Positions 1 to 8,443 are shown, counted from the stretch's first letter. The stretch: 64,000 nt of DNA from Pseudomonas taeanensis MS-3 (GCF_000498575.2 NZ_AWSQ01000001.1:343048-407047), one strand, 5' to 3'. Program-made: numbers and translations. Notes: generated by a model not told the origin, from the sequence alone.

Positions 1-14
1 AAGGAATCGAAAGC

Positions 15-914
15 ATGACGCAAGCCAACGTAGCGAGTTATCCAGAGACCAAGAATCAAGACCTGCAGGCCTATTTGCTCGGCCTTATTTCGGTGGCGGC
101 CTTCGCCATGACCTTGCCTGCGGCGAAAGTGCTCGCGGGTGACTTGAGCGCTGTCCAGGTCGGTATCTTTCGCTCGGTAATAGCCGCGTTTGCGGCGATC
201 CCTTTTCTGCTCATAGGTCGCGCAAAACTGCCCAATCGCTCGCAGCTCAAGCGGATGCTGTTGACCTCGACCGGGATCGTCTACGGCTTTCCCATTCTCA
301 CCGCACTGGGCATGCAATACGTGCCGGTCAGCCACGGCGGCGTAGTGTTGGCCGCGCTGCCACTGTCCACCGCAATCTTCGGCACCCTGATCACCGGCAT
401 CCGTCCCTCCCGGATGTTCTGGGTGGTGTCCTGCCTCGGTTTCCTGGTGGTCATGGCCTATACGGTGGCCATGTCGGATGTGTCGGACATTTACCTTGGT
501 GACCTGGCGCTGCTGGGTGCCGTGTTGCTGGCGGGTTTCGGCTATGCCCAGGGCGGTGCGCTGTCCAAGGAGCTGCCCGGCTGGCAGGTGATGTGCTGGA
601 CCCTGGTAGTCAGCCTGCCAATCCTGCTGCCGGCCAGCCTCTGGCTCTACGACGGCGAGACGCTCGCCAACTTGCCTGACATCGGCGTAGCCGCCCTGCT
701 GTTTCTGGCCCTGATCAATTCGCTGCTGGGCTTCTTTTCCTGGAACCGCGCCCTCGCGCTCGGCGGCATCCAGCGCATCAGCCAGCTGCAGCTGCTGCAG
801 CCGTTCTTCACCTTCGCTTTCTCGATCTTCCTGATGGGCGAGTCCTGGAACTGGCTGACTCCGATCGTCTGCGTCGTGGTCATCGTGTTGGTCTGGCTAT
901 CTAAACGCACCTGA
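15..914 (+). CDS. EamA/DMT-family transporter, probable exporter
   Basis: This is a 299-residue inner-membrane protein with about ten hydrophobic segments, the normal length and layout of the drug/metabolite transporter family (two tandem EamA repeats). Members usually export small metabolites or amino-acid derivatives by proton exchange. The start ATG follows an AAGGAA ribosome site at the very edge of the window, so upstream genes of the same operon may lie outside. It is followed 70 bp later by a bicupin and a methyltransferase, which suggests export of a modified small molecule. The substrate cannot be read from the sequence. Confidence 0.9.
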   Translation: MTQANVASYPETKNQDLQAYLLGLISVAAFAMTLPAAKVLAGDLSAVQVGIFRSVIAAFAAIPFLLIGRAKLPNRSQLKRMLLTSTGIVYGFPILTALGMQYVPVSHGGVVLAALPLSTAIFGTLITGIRPSRMFWVVSCLGFLVVMAYTVAMSDVSDIYLGDLALLGAVLLAGFGYAQGGALSKELPGWQVMCWTLVVSLPILLPASLWLYDGETLANLPDIGVAALLFLALINSLLGFFSWNRALALGGIQRISQLQLLQPFFTFAFSIFLMGESWNWLTPIVCVVVIVLVWLSKRT

Positions 915-984
915 ACCTGGCTTCGCGTTGGCAGCACGCAGTCCTGCCAACGCGTGGCATTCACTTTCAAGCACGGGTACTCGC

Positions 985-1719
985 ATGTCCGATATCGCCT
1001 TGATCGATCCAAACGTCATGCTGGTGGCGCCTCTGCAGGCAAGCAGCAGCTTCGCCTTCAGCGACCATCAGCACCAGGCTCAAATTGTTTCCTGGGCGGG
1101 TGGCGAACGCTCGCTGCCGGACCAGGCTACACACTTTTTCATCGTCTACAGCGGATGCCTGCAGGTGACCCTCGGCGAATACGCCTTCGAATTGGGCGCG
1201 GGGTTCTACGGTAGTTTTCCTGGACAGATCCAGGTCCGTGGCGACGCCCAGGCCTTGATCATCTCTCACTTGGGCTATAGCGGCACGACGTTGCTGGGCG
1301 GCCCCGTGGAAGCGCAAGGCCGGCTGCTGTACATCGACGGTTGCACCAACAGCCTGCTGCTCGCGCCACAGATAGACGGCGACCCCTGCTTGAACTTCCT
1401 GCACCTGCCGGCCCATACGGCGCAGACCCCGCACACTCACCCTTCGCTGCGTGCCGGGCTGATTCTGTCGGGCAATGGCTACTGTGAAACCGAGCAAGGC
1501 CTGCTGGCCTTCAAGCAAGGCACGCTGTTCGTGATTCCACCTGGCGTGCGCCATAGCTTTCAAAGCACGGAACAGGCCATGCGCATCGTGATTTTTCATC
1601 CCGACTCCGACAGTGGCCCCAGCGACAGCAATCACACCATGCTCAACAGAACACTGGTCGAAGGCAAATCGGCCCAACAGCTGACCCACCTGCATACCCC
1701 GATGGAATCACCGACATGA
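985..1719 (+). CDS. Two-domain cupin protein
   Basis: This is a 244-residue soluble protein. The N-terminal half (about residues 20-100) looks like a degenerate cupin without the histidine cluster. The C-terminal half (about 130-225) is a clear Cupin_2 fold with a PHTHP metal-ligand motif and a later PPGVRHSF strand carrying the last ligand histidine. Such proteins are metal-dependent enzymes (isomerases, dioxygenases) or small-molecule sensors. ATG 985 is preferred over an upstream TTG at 928 because the extension looks like intergenic translation. The stop overlaps the start of the methyltransferase by four bases, so the two are probably translationally coupled and act on the same compound. 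The substrate is unknown. Confidence 0.8.
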   Translation: MSDIALIDPNVMLVAPLQASSSFAFSDHQHQAQIVSWAGGERSLPDQATHFFIVYSGCLQVTLGEYAFELGAGFYGSFPGQIQVRGDAQALIISHLGYSGTTLLGGPVEAQGRLLYIDGCTNSLLLAPQIDGDPCLNFLHLPAHTAQTPHTHPSLRAGLILSGNGYCETEQGLLAFKQGTLFVIPPGVRHSFQSTEQAMRIVIFHPDSDSGPSDSNHTMLNRTLVEGKSAQQLTHLHTPMESPT

Positions 1720-2495
1720 CTTCTGTGACCTTTTTACGTCCCACCTCCGAGCTGCAGCAGTGGGATGCCAGCCAATATGAGAACAACGCACGCTTCGTCG
1801 CCCATCTCGCCAGCGTCGCCGTCGAACTGCTGGCCCTCCAGCCCGGTGAACGGCTATTGGACATCGGCTGTGGCGATGGCTACCTGAGCGAGCAATTGAG
1901 CCGGGGGGGGGTCGATGTAGTCGGCTTCGATTACAGCCCTGAGCTGGTTGCGGCGGCCCGTGCGCGAGGGCTCGATGTGCGCCTGGGCAATGCCGAGCAG
2001 CTGTATTTTCATCAGGAATTCGACGCGGTGTTCAGCAATGCGGCGATGCACTGGATGCGTCAGGCAGACCAGGTGGCGCTGGGCGTCTACGCCGCGCTCA
2101 AGCCAGGCGGGCGTTTCGTCGGCGAATTCGCCGGCGCCGAGAATGCCCTGATCATTCGCCGTGCGGTGCACAACGCGCTGGCGCGCCGATCCATCGATCC
2201 AGAAGAGATCGATCCCTGGTACCTGCCCAGCGCCGGCGCCTATCAGCAGGTACTGGAAAACGCCGGCTTTCACGTCAGCTCCATCAGTTGGTTCGAACGG
2301 CCAGTGATCATCGATTATCCGATTGGCCAATGGATCGAGACCTTTGGCAGCCCGTACCTGACCATTCTGCCGGCGGCGGAGCGCGGCGCGTTTCTGGGTG
2401 AAGTGACCGAGGAGCTGGCAGGCGACCTGCTGCTCAGCGATGGCCGCTGGACGGTGGACTACACGCGCCTTCGGTTCCGCGCGGAGAAGAAATAG
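1716..2495 (+). CDS. Class I SAM-dependent methyltransferase
   Basis: This is a 259-residue protein with an N-terminal Rossmann-type methyltransferase domain. Motif I is LLDIGCGDGYL near residues 48-58, an acidic residue ends the second strand (GFDYS), and a FSNAAMHW segment matches trans-aconitate/ubiquinone-type methyltransferases. The C-terminal half (about 150-259) probably forms the substrate lid. It starts inside the cupin stop (ATGA overlap). A run of nine G bases at 1903-1911 lies within the codons just after motif I; the frame is intact as given. The methyl acceptor is unknown; Tam-like small-acid methylation is one possibility. Confidence 0.85.
   Translation: MTSVTFLRPTSELQQWDASQYENNARFVAHLASVAVELLALQPGERLLDIGCGDGYLSEQLSRGGVDVVGFDYSPELVAAARARGLDVRLGNAEQLYFHQEFDAVFSNAAMHWMRQADQVALGVYAALKPGGRFVGEFAGAENALIIRRAVHNALARRSIDPEEIDPWYLPSAGAYQQVLENAGFHVSSISWFERPVIIDYPIGQWIETFGSPYLTILPAAERGAFLGEVTEELAGDLLLSDGRWTVDYTRLRFRAEKK
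1903..1911. repeat. G9 homopolymer tract inside methyltransferase gene
   Basis: Nine consecutive G bases lie inside the open reading frame, encoding part of an Arg-Gly-Gly-Val stretch. A one-base change in length would truncate the methyltransferase. Tracts of this length are used for phase variation in some bacteria and are also a common place for sequencing errors. Confidence 0.7.
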
Positions 2496-2632
2496 CGCTG
2501 GGCAGCGGTGACCGGGGGAGTGGCGTGACCACCGCTCCTGCCCACCGCCCGGTGCGTGAGCATGAAAAACGTGGGCATTCGATAAATGCTGGGGCAGCGA
2601 CAACGCGCCTGACCGTCGAGTTGGAAGTCACT

Positions 2633-3004
2633 ATGTCTATCAAAACCACTGGATTAGAACTGAAATCTTTTTATGCCGATCCTGACGCCTGGTCCAGCCA
2701 CGACGGCAAACCGCTCTATTGGGTCGACGACATCGGCCTGGCCATCAACGGCGCTGAAGTGGATGAAGACCCCAAGATTCAGGCGCTGCAAGACAGCGAT
2801 GAAGTCCAGATTCTCAGCGGCTTCGTCTACTCCTACGAAAACCTGAGCGAGGTGGCGACCCTGGAGGAGTACTTCAACATCTGGCGACGCAGCCTCGGCT
2901 CGGTGTTTCTCGGCGCCTTCGTGCCGCCGGGTCAGTATGAAGTCATCCGTGCGGTGATCGAGGCGGCCGGTGGCCAGGTGCTGCGCCGGGCCACGAGCAC
3001 CTGA
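2633..3004 (+). CDS. Hypothetical acidic 123-residue protein
   Basis: I do not recognise a family. The predicted protein is soluble and acidic, rich in Asp, Glu, Trp and Tyr, with no signal peptide or membrane segment. It has an aromatic N-terminal half (for example KPLYWVDDIG) and a C-terminal alpha/beta-looking segment ending in an EAAGGQVLRR-like helix. ATG 2633 is chosen because GGAAG lies seven bases upstream; the frame is open further upstream (to about 2525) but that part looks non-coding. It lies 137 bp after the methyltransferase on the same strand, so it may belong to that operon. It ends tail to tail with the MocR regulator. Confidence 0.65.
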   Translation: MSIKTTGLELKSFYADPDAWSSHDGKPLYWVDDIGLAINGAEVDEDPKIQALQDSDEVQILSGFVYSYENLSEVATLEEYFNIWRRSLGSVFLGAFVPPGQYEVIRAVIEAAGGQVLRRATST

Positions 3005-3022
3005 GTGCCTGGAAGCGGATGG

Positions 3023-4453
3023 TCAGGCGCTGTGTGCGGCGATCCGCGGTGCGCTGTCGACCGCCACATGGGCATGGATAAAGCGCCTGAACTCGGCATC
3101 GTTGCAATGGGTCACATTGAAACGAATGTGCTGGTCGTAGTGGCGGCTATTGCTGAACAGCGATCCGGGGGCCAGAAAGATGCGGGCATCGTGAGCCTGT
3201 TCGATCAGCCTGCGGATATCCATCTGCTCGGCAAGACGCCCCCAGAGGAATATGCCGTCGGCGCTGTGCCCATCGAAGATCACCCCCGCCTTGCCCAACC
3301 ATTCCCGCGCCTTGGCGCGCTCTTGCATCACCCGCAGGCTCAGCGCGTCGAGATGGTGTTGATAGCGGCCGGATTCCAGCGTGTAGGTGACGATGGTTTC
3401 GTCAATCGCCGAGCCGCACAGCAGGTTGTACATCTTCTGCTCGACCAGGCGCTCGACGAATGCCGGCGGCACCGCCGCATACCCCAGGCGCAACGCCGGG
3501 CTCAGGACCTTGCTGAAGCCACTGATGTAAAAGGTCCGGTTGAAACCGTCCAGGCTGGCGAGACGCAGGGTCTGTTGCGACGACAGCGAGCCGAAGATGT
3601 CGTCTTCGACAATATGGAAATCATACTTGTCGGCCAGCGAGAGGATCTTGTAGCCATTGGCCGGCGAGGTGCTGCCGCCTGTGGGGTTGTGGATCAGGGT
3701 CTGGGTCAGAAACAGTTTCGGTCGGTACTTGAGCACCATGGCTTCCATGGCCTCCAGGTCCGGACCGTCGTTCAGGCGCGGAACGGTGATGATGTTGAAA
3801 TCCCGGTCCTTGATCAGCTTCAGCTGCAGCAGCAGGTAGCTGGGGTCTTCAACCAACAGGTAATCCCCGGGTTTCAGCATCACCTTGCGGATCAGCGAGA
3901 AAGCATGGGTGGCCCCCGAGGTGACCACGATCTGGCTGCTGGAGGCGTTGATATGCAGTTCGCGTAGCTTGCGCGCAATCACCGAGCGTAACGCCTGACT
4001 GCCCGCCGCCGGTGCGGGGACGCTGCAGGACAGGGTGTTGCGAATCAGCCGCCCGGTCACGGAGGGCGGCACCGCATCGGCCAGCCAGGCCGGTGGCAGG
4101 TAGCCCGAGCTGATGGGCAGATCATATTGCGACGGATCCAGAGCGCGGTAGAGAAACCCCGCGTGCAGGCTGGAGGGCGGTATCAGGCTGTCAAGCTCCT
4201 TGAGCGCGCCCGCCTGTTTGACTGGCAGGACAAAGTAACCGGCCCCCGGCCGCGACTCGATGATGTGCTGCGCCACCAGGTCTTCATAGGCGCTGGTTAC
4301 GGTAAAGATACTGACGCCCAGTTGTTTCGACAGCGCCCGGACCGAAGGCAGTCGACCGCCTTGAACCCATTGCAATGACTCGATGCGGGTAATGATCGCG
4401 CTGCGAATCTGGTCTACCAGCAGCATCTTGCTGCTGCGATCTATCTCAAACAT
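3023..4453 (-). CDS. MocR/GntR-family PLP-dependent transcriptional regulator
   Basis: This 476-residue protein has the MocR architecture. An N-terminal winged-helix GntR domain (about residues 1-75, with GGRLPSVRALSKQLGVS and an SRPGAGYFV wing) is joined to a class I aminotransferase-fold domain (about 110-470). The probable PLP lysine is in the SGFSKVLSP motif. MocR proteins sense pyridoxal phosphate or amino compounds and usually regulate neighbouring amino-acid or vitamin genes. It is convergent with the cupin/methyltransferase operon, so it could control that operon or a distant gene. The fold keeps typical aminotransferase motifs, but the DNA-binding domain makes a regulator much more likely than an enzyme. 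Confidence 0.9.
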   Translation of the reverse strand: MFEIDRSSKMLLVDQIRSAIITRIESLQWVQGGRLPSVRALSKQLGVSIFTVTSAYEDLVAQHIIESRPGAGYFVLPVKQAGALKELDSLIPPSSLHAGFLYRALDPSQYDLPISSGYLPPAWLADAVPPSVTGRLIRNTLSCSVPAPAAGSQALRSVIARKLRELHINASSSQIVVTSGATHAFSLIRKVMLKPGDYLLVEDPSYLLLQLKLIKDRDFNIITVPRLNDGPDLEAMEAMVLKYRPKLFLTQTLIHNPTGGSTSPANGYKILSLADKYDFHIVEDDIFGSLSSQQTLRLASLDGFNRTFYISGFSKVLSPALRLGYAAVPPAFVERLVEQKMYNLLCGSAIDETIVTYTLESGRYQHHLDALSLRVMQERAKAREWLGKAGVIFDGHSADGIFLWGRLAEQMDIRRLIEQAHDARIFLAPGSLFSNSRHYDQHIRFNVTHCNDAEFRRFIHAHVAVDSAPRIAAHSA

Positions 4454-4787
4454 CTCATTCCCTTAATTGCTGCAGACACCATCCTGGGAGTGCGCGGCCG
4501 TTCTGCCGCCGATAGCGATGAAAGTATCGACGATCGATTTAACGGCCCGCAAGCACGCGGTTCGCAGAGCAGAACATTTGAATAGCAGGAAATAGTAGCG
4601 CCAGCCGGTGGATTGGAGCAGCAATACGCTGCTACGGCGCTGGCGCAACTGCTTTCGCTTCGTCTGCTGTGCAGCATAAGGGCCCTGGTCGGGCAGTTTT
4701 TAACGCCGCCGGCCCAGCATGCCAGGACAATCCTCCTATTTCCCCTTGCCGGCCTACTCCGAGTCGGGCACTTTGCACGCAGCAGCC

Positions 4788-4870
4788 TAGCAGGCCGTTA
4801 AAAATGTAGCGCGCGATGGCTAGGCAAGGCGAGATCCACCGCAACGCAGTAGTTTTTCAACGGTCTGCTA
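4788..4870 (+). repeat. MITE-like element, short copy
   Basis: This 83-bp element has terminal inverted repeats: TAGCAGGCCGTTAAAAA at the left and TTTTTCAACGGTCTGCTA at the right. Its left part (CAGGCCGTT, then AATGTAGCG, then AGGCAAGGCGA) matches the longer element at 34611-34757 in the opposite orientation, and its right part (GCAGTAGTTTTTCA) also matches. It reads as an internally deleted copy of the same family. No transposase is present. Confidence 0.7.
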
Positions 4871-4876
4871 TGGGGC

Positions 4877-4961
4877 TGGCGCTGTGATCGCGCATCATAC
4901 TGTGCCCCGGGCTGGGTCAGGCCATGCTGCCTGCCCCTTATCTGGCGCGATCACAGCGCCA
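4877..4961. repeat. 17-bp perfect inverted repeat upstream of M16 gene
   Basis: The left arm TGGCGCTGTGATCGCGC (4877-4893) is perfectly complementary to the right arm at 4945-4961, separated by 51 bases. The right arm ends 33 bases before the start codon of the protease gene. It could be a pair of operator half-sites, a long hairpin in the leader mRNA, or the ends of a small repeat. There is no T run, so it is not a simple terminator. Confidence 0.65.
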
Positions 4962-4994
4962 AGGTGAAACGTAATTTACGGTGACGACAGTCTC

Positions 4995-6347
4995 ATGACT
5001 ATGCTTGCTCAACGCGCTGCAGCCCTGGTGTTCGCAGCGCTTTTCCCTCTGCTGGGATTCGCCGCAGAACCACAGCCAACCCATGAGTTCAGCCTGGATA
5101 ACGGCCTCAAGGTCATCGTCCGCGAGGATCACCGCGCCCCGGTCGTGGTGTCCCAGCTCTGGTACAAGGTTGGTTCCAGCTACGAGACACCCGGCCAGAC
5201 CGGCCTGTCCCACGCCCTCGAGCACTTGATGTTCAAGGGCAGCCGCAAGCTCGGACCGGGCGAAGCCTCGCGCATCCTGCGTGAACTGGGCGCCGAAGAG
5301 AACGCCTTCACCAGCGACGACTACACCGCCTACTACCAGGTATTGGCGCGCGATCGCCTGGGTGTGGCGCTGGAACTGGAAGCCGATCGCCTGGCCAGCC
5401 TGACCCTGCCGGCCGACGAATTTGCCCGCGAGATCGAGGTGATCAAGGAAGAACGCCGCCTGCGCACCGACGACAAGCCCTCGAGCCAGGCGTTCGAGCG
5501 GTTCAAGGCCATGGCCTACCCCGCCAGTGGCTACCACACCCCGACCATCGGCTGGATGGCCGACCTGCAACGCATGACCGTCGAGGAGCTGCGCGCCTGG
5601 TACCAGGCCTGGTACGCACCGAACAACGCCACCCTGGTGATAGTCGGCGATGTCAGCGCCAGTGAAGTCAAAGCCCTGGCCAAGCGCTACTTCGGCGCTA
5701 TCCCCAAGCGAGACGTACCACCGGCGAAGATCCCTCGCGAACTCGCAGCGCCGGGTGAGCGACGCATCACCCTGTACCTGAAGACCCAGCTGCCGAGCTT
5801 GTTGATGGGCTTCAACGTGCCTGGCCTGGCGACCGCCGAGAACCCGCGCCAGGTCCATGCGCTGCGTCTGATCGGTACCCTGCTCGATGGCGGCTACAGC
5901 GCCCGCCTGCCGACGCGCCTGGAGCGAGGCGAAGAACTGGTATCCGGGGCGTCCGCCTGGTACAGCGCCTATGTGCGCGGCGATAGCCTGTTCGTACTGT
6001 CCGCCACACCCAACACGCAAATGGGCAAGACCCTGGAGCAGGCCGAAGCCGGCCTGTGGCGCGAGTTGGAAGCGCTGAAAAACGCCCCGCCCTCCGCCGA
6101 CGAACTGGCCCGCGTGCGTGCCCAGGTCATCGCCGACCTGGTCTACGAGCGAGATTCGATTACCAGCCAGGCCACCACCATCGGTCAGCTGGAAACCGTC
6201 GGTCTGTCCTGGAAGCTGATCGACCAGGAGCTGGCCGAGCTGGAAGCAGTCACCCCGGACGACATCCAGCAAGCCGCGCGCACCTTCTTCAATCGCGACC
6301 GCCTGAGCGTCGCCCATGTTCTGCCCGAGGAGTCTCGCGATGAGTGA
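4995..6347 (+). CDS. M16-family zinc metallopeptidase, catalytic subunit
   Basis: This 450-residue protein begins with a signal peptide (hydrophobic residues about 5-23, cleavage near AFAAEP-type sequence) and is therefore periplasmic. The inverted zinc motif HALEH is at about residues 73-77, and a downstream EIEVIKEER segment supplies the third metal ligand. Pitrilysin-type M16 enzymes degrade small unfolded peptides. It overlaps the next gene by eight bases; that gene encodes an M16 protein lacking the zinc motif. The pair matches the bacterial two-subunit M16B arrangement (active plus inactive chain). ATG 4995 and ATG 5001 are both possible starts. Confidence 0.92.
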   Translation: MTMLAQRAAALVFAALFPLLGFAAEPQPTHEFSLDNGLKVIVREDHRAPVVVSQLWYKVGSSYETPGQTGLSHALEHLMFKGSRKLGPGEASRILRELGAEENAFTSDDYTAYYQVLARDRLGVALELEADRLASLTLPADEFAREIEVIKEERRLRTDDKPSSQAFERFKAMAYPASGYHTPTIGWMADLQRMTVEELRAWYQAWYAPNNATLVIVGDVSASEVKALAKRYFGAIPKRDVPPAKIPRELAAPGERRITLYLKTQLPSLLMGFNVPGLATAENPRQVHALRLIGTLLDGGYSARLPTRLERGEELVSGASAWYSAYVRGDSLFVLSATPNTQMGKTLEQAEAGLWRELEALKNAPPSADELARVRAQVIADLVYERDSITSQATTIGQLETVGLSWKLIDQELAELEAVTPDDIQQAARTFFNRDRLSVAHVLPEESRDE

Positions 6348-7827
6348 GCGTAATGGCCTGCGCTACGGCCTGCTCGGCCTGGCCCTGCTGGTGTTGCTGG
6401 CGATCCTGGCCCTGGTGGCCAATCGTCCGGACGTCCCAGTCAACCAAGCTGAGTCTCTGCCGGCCAAACCGGCCAAACTCGAATCCCTTGCCGAGCTCAA
6501 CGGCCAGGCACCCACTCACCGCAACCTGAAGATCCAGAGCTGGCAAACCGCCGAAGGCGCCAAGGTGCTGTTCGTCGAGGCGCCGCAGCTGCCGATGTTC
6601 GACCTGCGCCTGACCTTCGCCGCTGGCAGCAGCCAGGATGGTGAGGTGCAAGGCCTGGCCATGCTGACCAATGCCATGCTCAACGAAGGCGTGCCGGGCA
6701 AGGACGTCGGCGCCATTGCCGCCGGTTTCGAGAGCCTCGGCGCGGAATTCGGCAACGGTGCCTACCGCGACATGGCGGTCGCCAGTCTGCGCAGCCTGAC
6801 GGCCCCCGAACAACGCGAGCCGGCCCTGCGTCTGTTCAGTGAAGTGATCGGCCAACCGACCTTTCCAGAAGACGCCTTGGCGCGGATCAAGAACCAGATG
6901 CTGGCGGGCTTCGAGTATCAGAAGCAGAGCCCTGGCAAACTGGCCAGCCTGGAACTGTTCGAGCGCCTGTACGGCAACCACCCGTACGCTCACTCGAGCG
7001 ACGGCACCGCCACCTCGATCCCGCAGATCGGCCGCGAGCAACTGCAGGCCTTCCATGCCAAGGCCTATGCCGCCGGCAATGTGGTGATCGCGCTGGTTGG
7101 CGACCTCTCCCGTAGCGAGGCCGAAGCCCTGGTTGCGCAGGTCTCCGGTGCCCTGCCGAAAGGTCCGGCGCTGGCGAAGATCGCCCAACCACAAGAGCCC
7201 GAAGCTGGGGCCCACCATATCGATTTTCCGTCCAATCAGACCCATCTGCTGATCGCCCAGCTCGGCATCGACCGCCGCGATCCAGACTATGCGGCGCTCT
7301 ACCTGGGCAACCAGATCTTCGGCGGCGGTGGTTTCGGCACCCGCCTGATGGAAGAAGTGCGCGAGAAACGCGGGCTGACCTACGGCGTCTACTCGGGCTT
7401 CAGCGCCATGCAGGCGCGTGGCCCCTTCATGATCAACCTGCAAACCCGCGCCGAGCTCAGCGAGGGCACCCTGCAACTGGTCAAGGATCTGCTGCGCGAT
7501 TACCTGGCCAGCGGCCCTACCCAGGAGGAACTGGACAACGCCAAGCGCGAGATGGCCGGTAGCTTCCCGTTGTCCACCGCCAGCAACGCGGCGATCGTCG
7601 GTCAGCTCGGTTCGATGGGTTTCTACGACCTGCCGCTGGATTACCTTGAGGTGTTCATGCAGCAAGTCCAGGCCTTGACCGCCGAGCAGGTGAAGACGGC
7701 CATGGCCAAGCACCTCGACCCCGAGGCACTGGTGATCGTCAGTGCCGGCCCAAGCGTGGAACAGCAAGAGCTGCCACCACCCACCGACACACCCGCCGAG
7801 CAACCCGCCGGCGTACCGGAGCACTGA
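6340..7827 (+). CDS. M16-family protein, non-catalytic subunit
   Basis: This 495-residue protein has a short cytoplasmic N-terminus and one hydrophobic segment (about residues 8-25), so it is probably anchored in the inner membrane with the protease fold in the periplasm. The M16 fold is present, but the position of the zinc motif reads AMLTNAMLNEG and has no HxxEH. The C-terminal substrate-binding region keeps the Arg-Tyr motif of M16 proteins (EKRGLTYGVYS). The family pattern is that such chains pair with the upstream active subunit and supply the Arg/Tyr residues. ATG 6340, inside the upstream gene, is chosen over an earlier in-frame start at 6316. Confidence 0.9.
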   Translation: MSERNGLRYGLLGLALLVLLAILALVANRPDVPVNQAESLPAKPAKLESLAELNGQAPTHRNLKIQSWQTAEGAKVLFVEAPQLPMFDLRLTFAAGSSQDGEVQGLAMLTNAMLNEGVPGKDVGAIAAGFESLGAEFGNGAYRDMAVASLRSLTAPEQREPALRLFSEVIGQPTFPEDALARIKNQMLAGFEYQKQSPGKLASLELFERLYGNHPYAHSSDGTATSIPQIGREQLQAFHAKAYAAGNVVIALVGDLSRSEAEALVAQVSGALPKGPALAKIAQPQEPEAGAHHIDFPSNQTHLLIAQLGIDRRDPDYAALYLGNQIFGGGGFGTRLMEEVREKRGLTYGVYSGFSAMQARGPFMINLQTRAELSEGTLQLVKDLLRDYLASGPTQEELDNAKREMAGSFPLSTASNAAIVGQLGSMGFYDLPLDYLEVFMQQVQALTAEQVKTAMAKHLDPEALVIVSAGPSVEQQELPPPTDTPAEQPAGVPEH

Positions 7828-8438
7828 TGCGCAAGCGATCCTCCGCGCCGAAGGCGGCGCCCTCACATGGTGGTGATGGCCAACTACGCATCATCGGCGG
7901 CCAATGGCGCAGCCGTCAGTTCGGCTTTCCCATGGCTCATGGCCTGCGCCCCACCCCGAACCGGGTGCGCGAAACGCTGTTCAACTGGCTGGCGCCGCAT
8001 GTCGAAGGCGCCAAGGTGCTCGACCTGTTCGCCGGTAGTGGCGCACTGTTTCTCGAGGCCCTGTCACGCGGCGCCGGCAGTGCCCTGGCGCTGGACCTCA
8101 ACCCGCAGGCCATCGCCAGCCTGCGCGGACACCTGCAGACTCTGCGCTGCGAAAATGGCCAGCTGCTGCAGGCCGACGCCCTGGCCTACCTCGGCAACCC
8201 GACCGCCACCCCGTTCGACCTGGTATTTCTCGACCCGCCGTTCAGCCAGGACCTGCTGTTGCCGGCCTGCAAGCTGCTGGAAAACCACGGCTGGTTGAGC
8301 GCGCACGCCTGGATCTACACCGAGAGCGAAAATTCACCGTCCAGCCTCGGCCTGCCCGGCAACTGGCGCCTGCACCGCGAACAGAAAGCCGGACAGGTGT
8401 ATTACGCGCTGTGGCAGCGCACCCCGGCAAACAACTAG
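7827..8438 (+). CDS. rsmD: 16S rRNA (guanine-966-N2)-methyltransferase RsmD
   Basis: This 203-residue protein shows RsmD hallmarks: LRIIGGQWRSRQ near the start, PTPNRVRETLFNWL, SAM motif I VLDLFAGSGALFLEALSRGA, and the catalytic DLVFLDPPF motif. RsmD methylates G966 of 16S rRNA in the 30S subunit. Its start overlaps the stop of the M16 gene by one base, so it is the last gene of that operon. An M16-rsmD-coaD neighbourhood is common in pseudomonads, although here coaD lies 19 kb away. Confidence 0.95.
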   Translation: MRKRSSAPKAAPSHGGDGQLRIIGGQWRSRQFGFPMAHGLRPTPNRVRETLFNWLAPHVEGAKVLDLFAGSGALFLEALSRGAGSALALDLNPQAIASLRGHLQTLRCENGQLLQADALAYLGNPTATPFDLVFLDPPFSQDLLLPACKLLENHGWLSAHAWIYTESENSPSSLGLPGNWRLHREQKAGQVYYALWQRTPANN

Positions 8439-8443
8439 CCCGG

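Larger units (their letters stand above)
4454..4994. other. 541-bp non-coding region between MocR gene and M16 protease gene
   Basis: I see no convincing gene here: the short open frames have no homology I recognise and overlap on both strands. It holds the MocR promoter on one side and the protease promoter on the other. It also holds a MITE-like repeat (4788-4870) and a 17-bp inverted repeat (4877-4961). In P. aeruginosa I recall the protease pair lying next to ftsY; here that neighbour is replaced, so this region may mark a rearrangement junction. Confidence 0.6.

Noticed and set aside
6289..7866. 525-codon minus-strand frame opposite the second M16 gene
   Set aside because: Low-complexity antisense frame caused by codon bias; the plus strand encodes a clear M16 protein.
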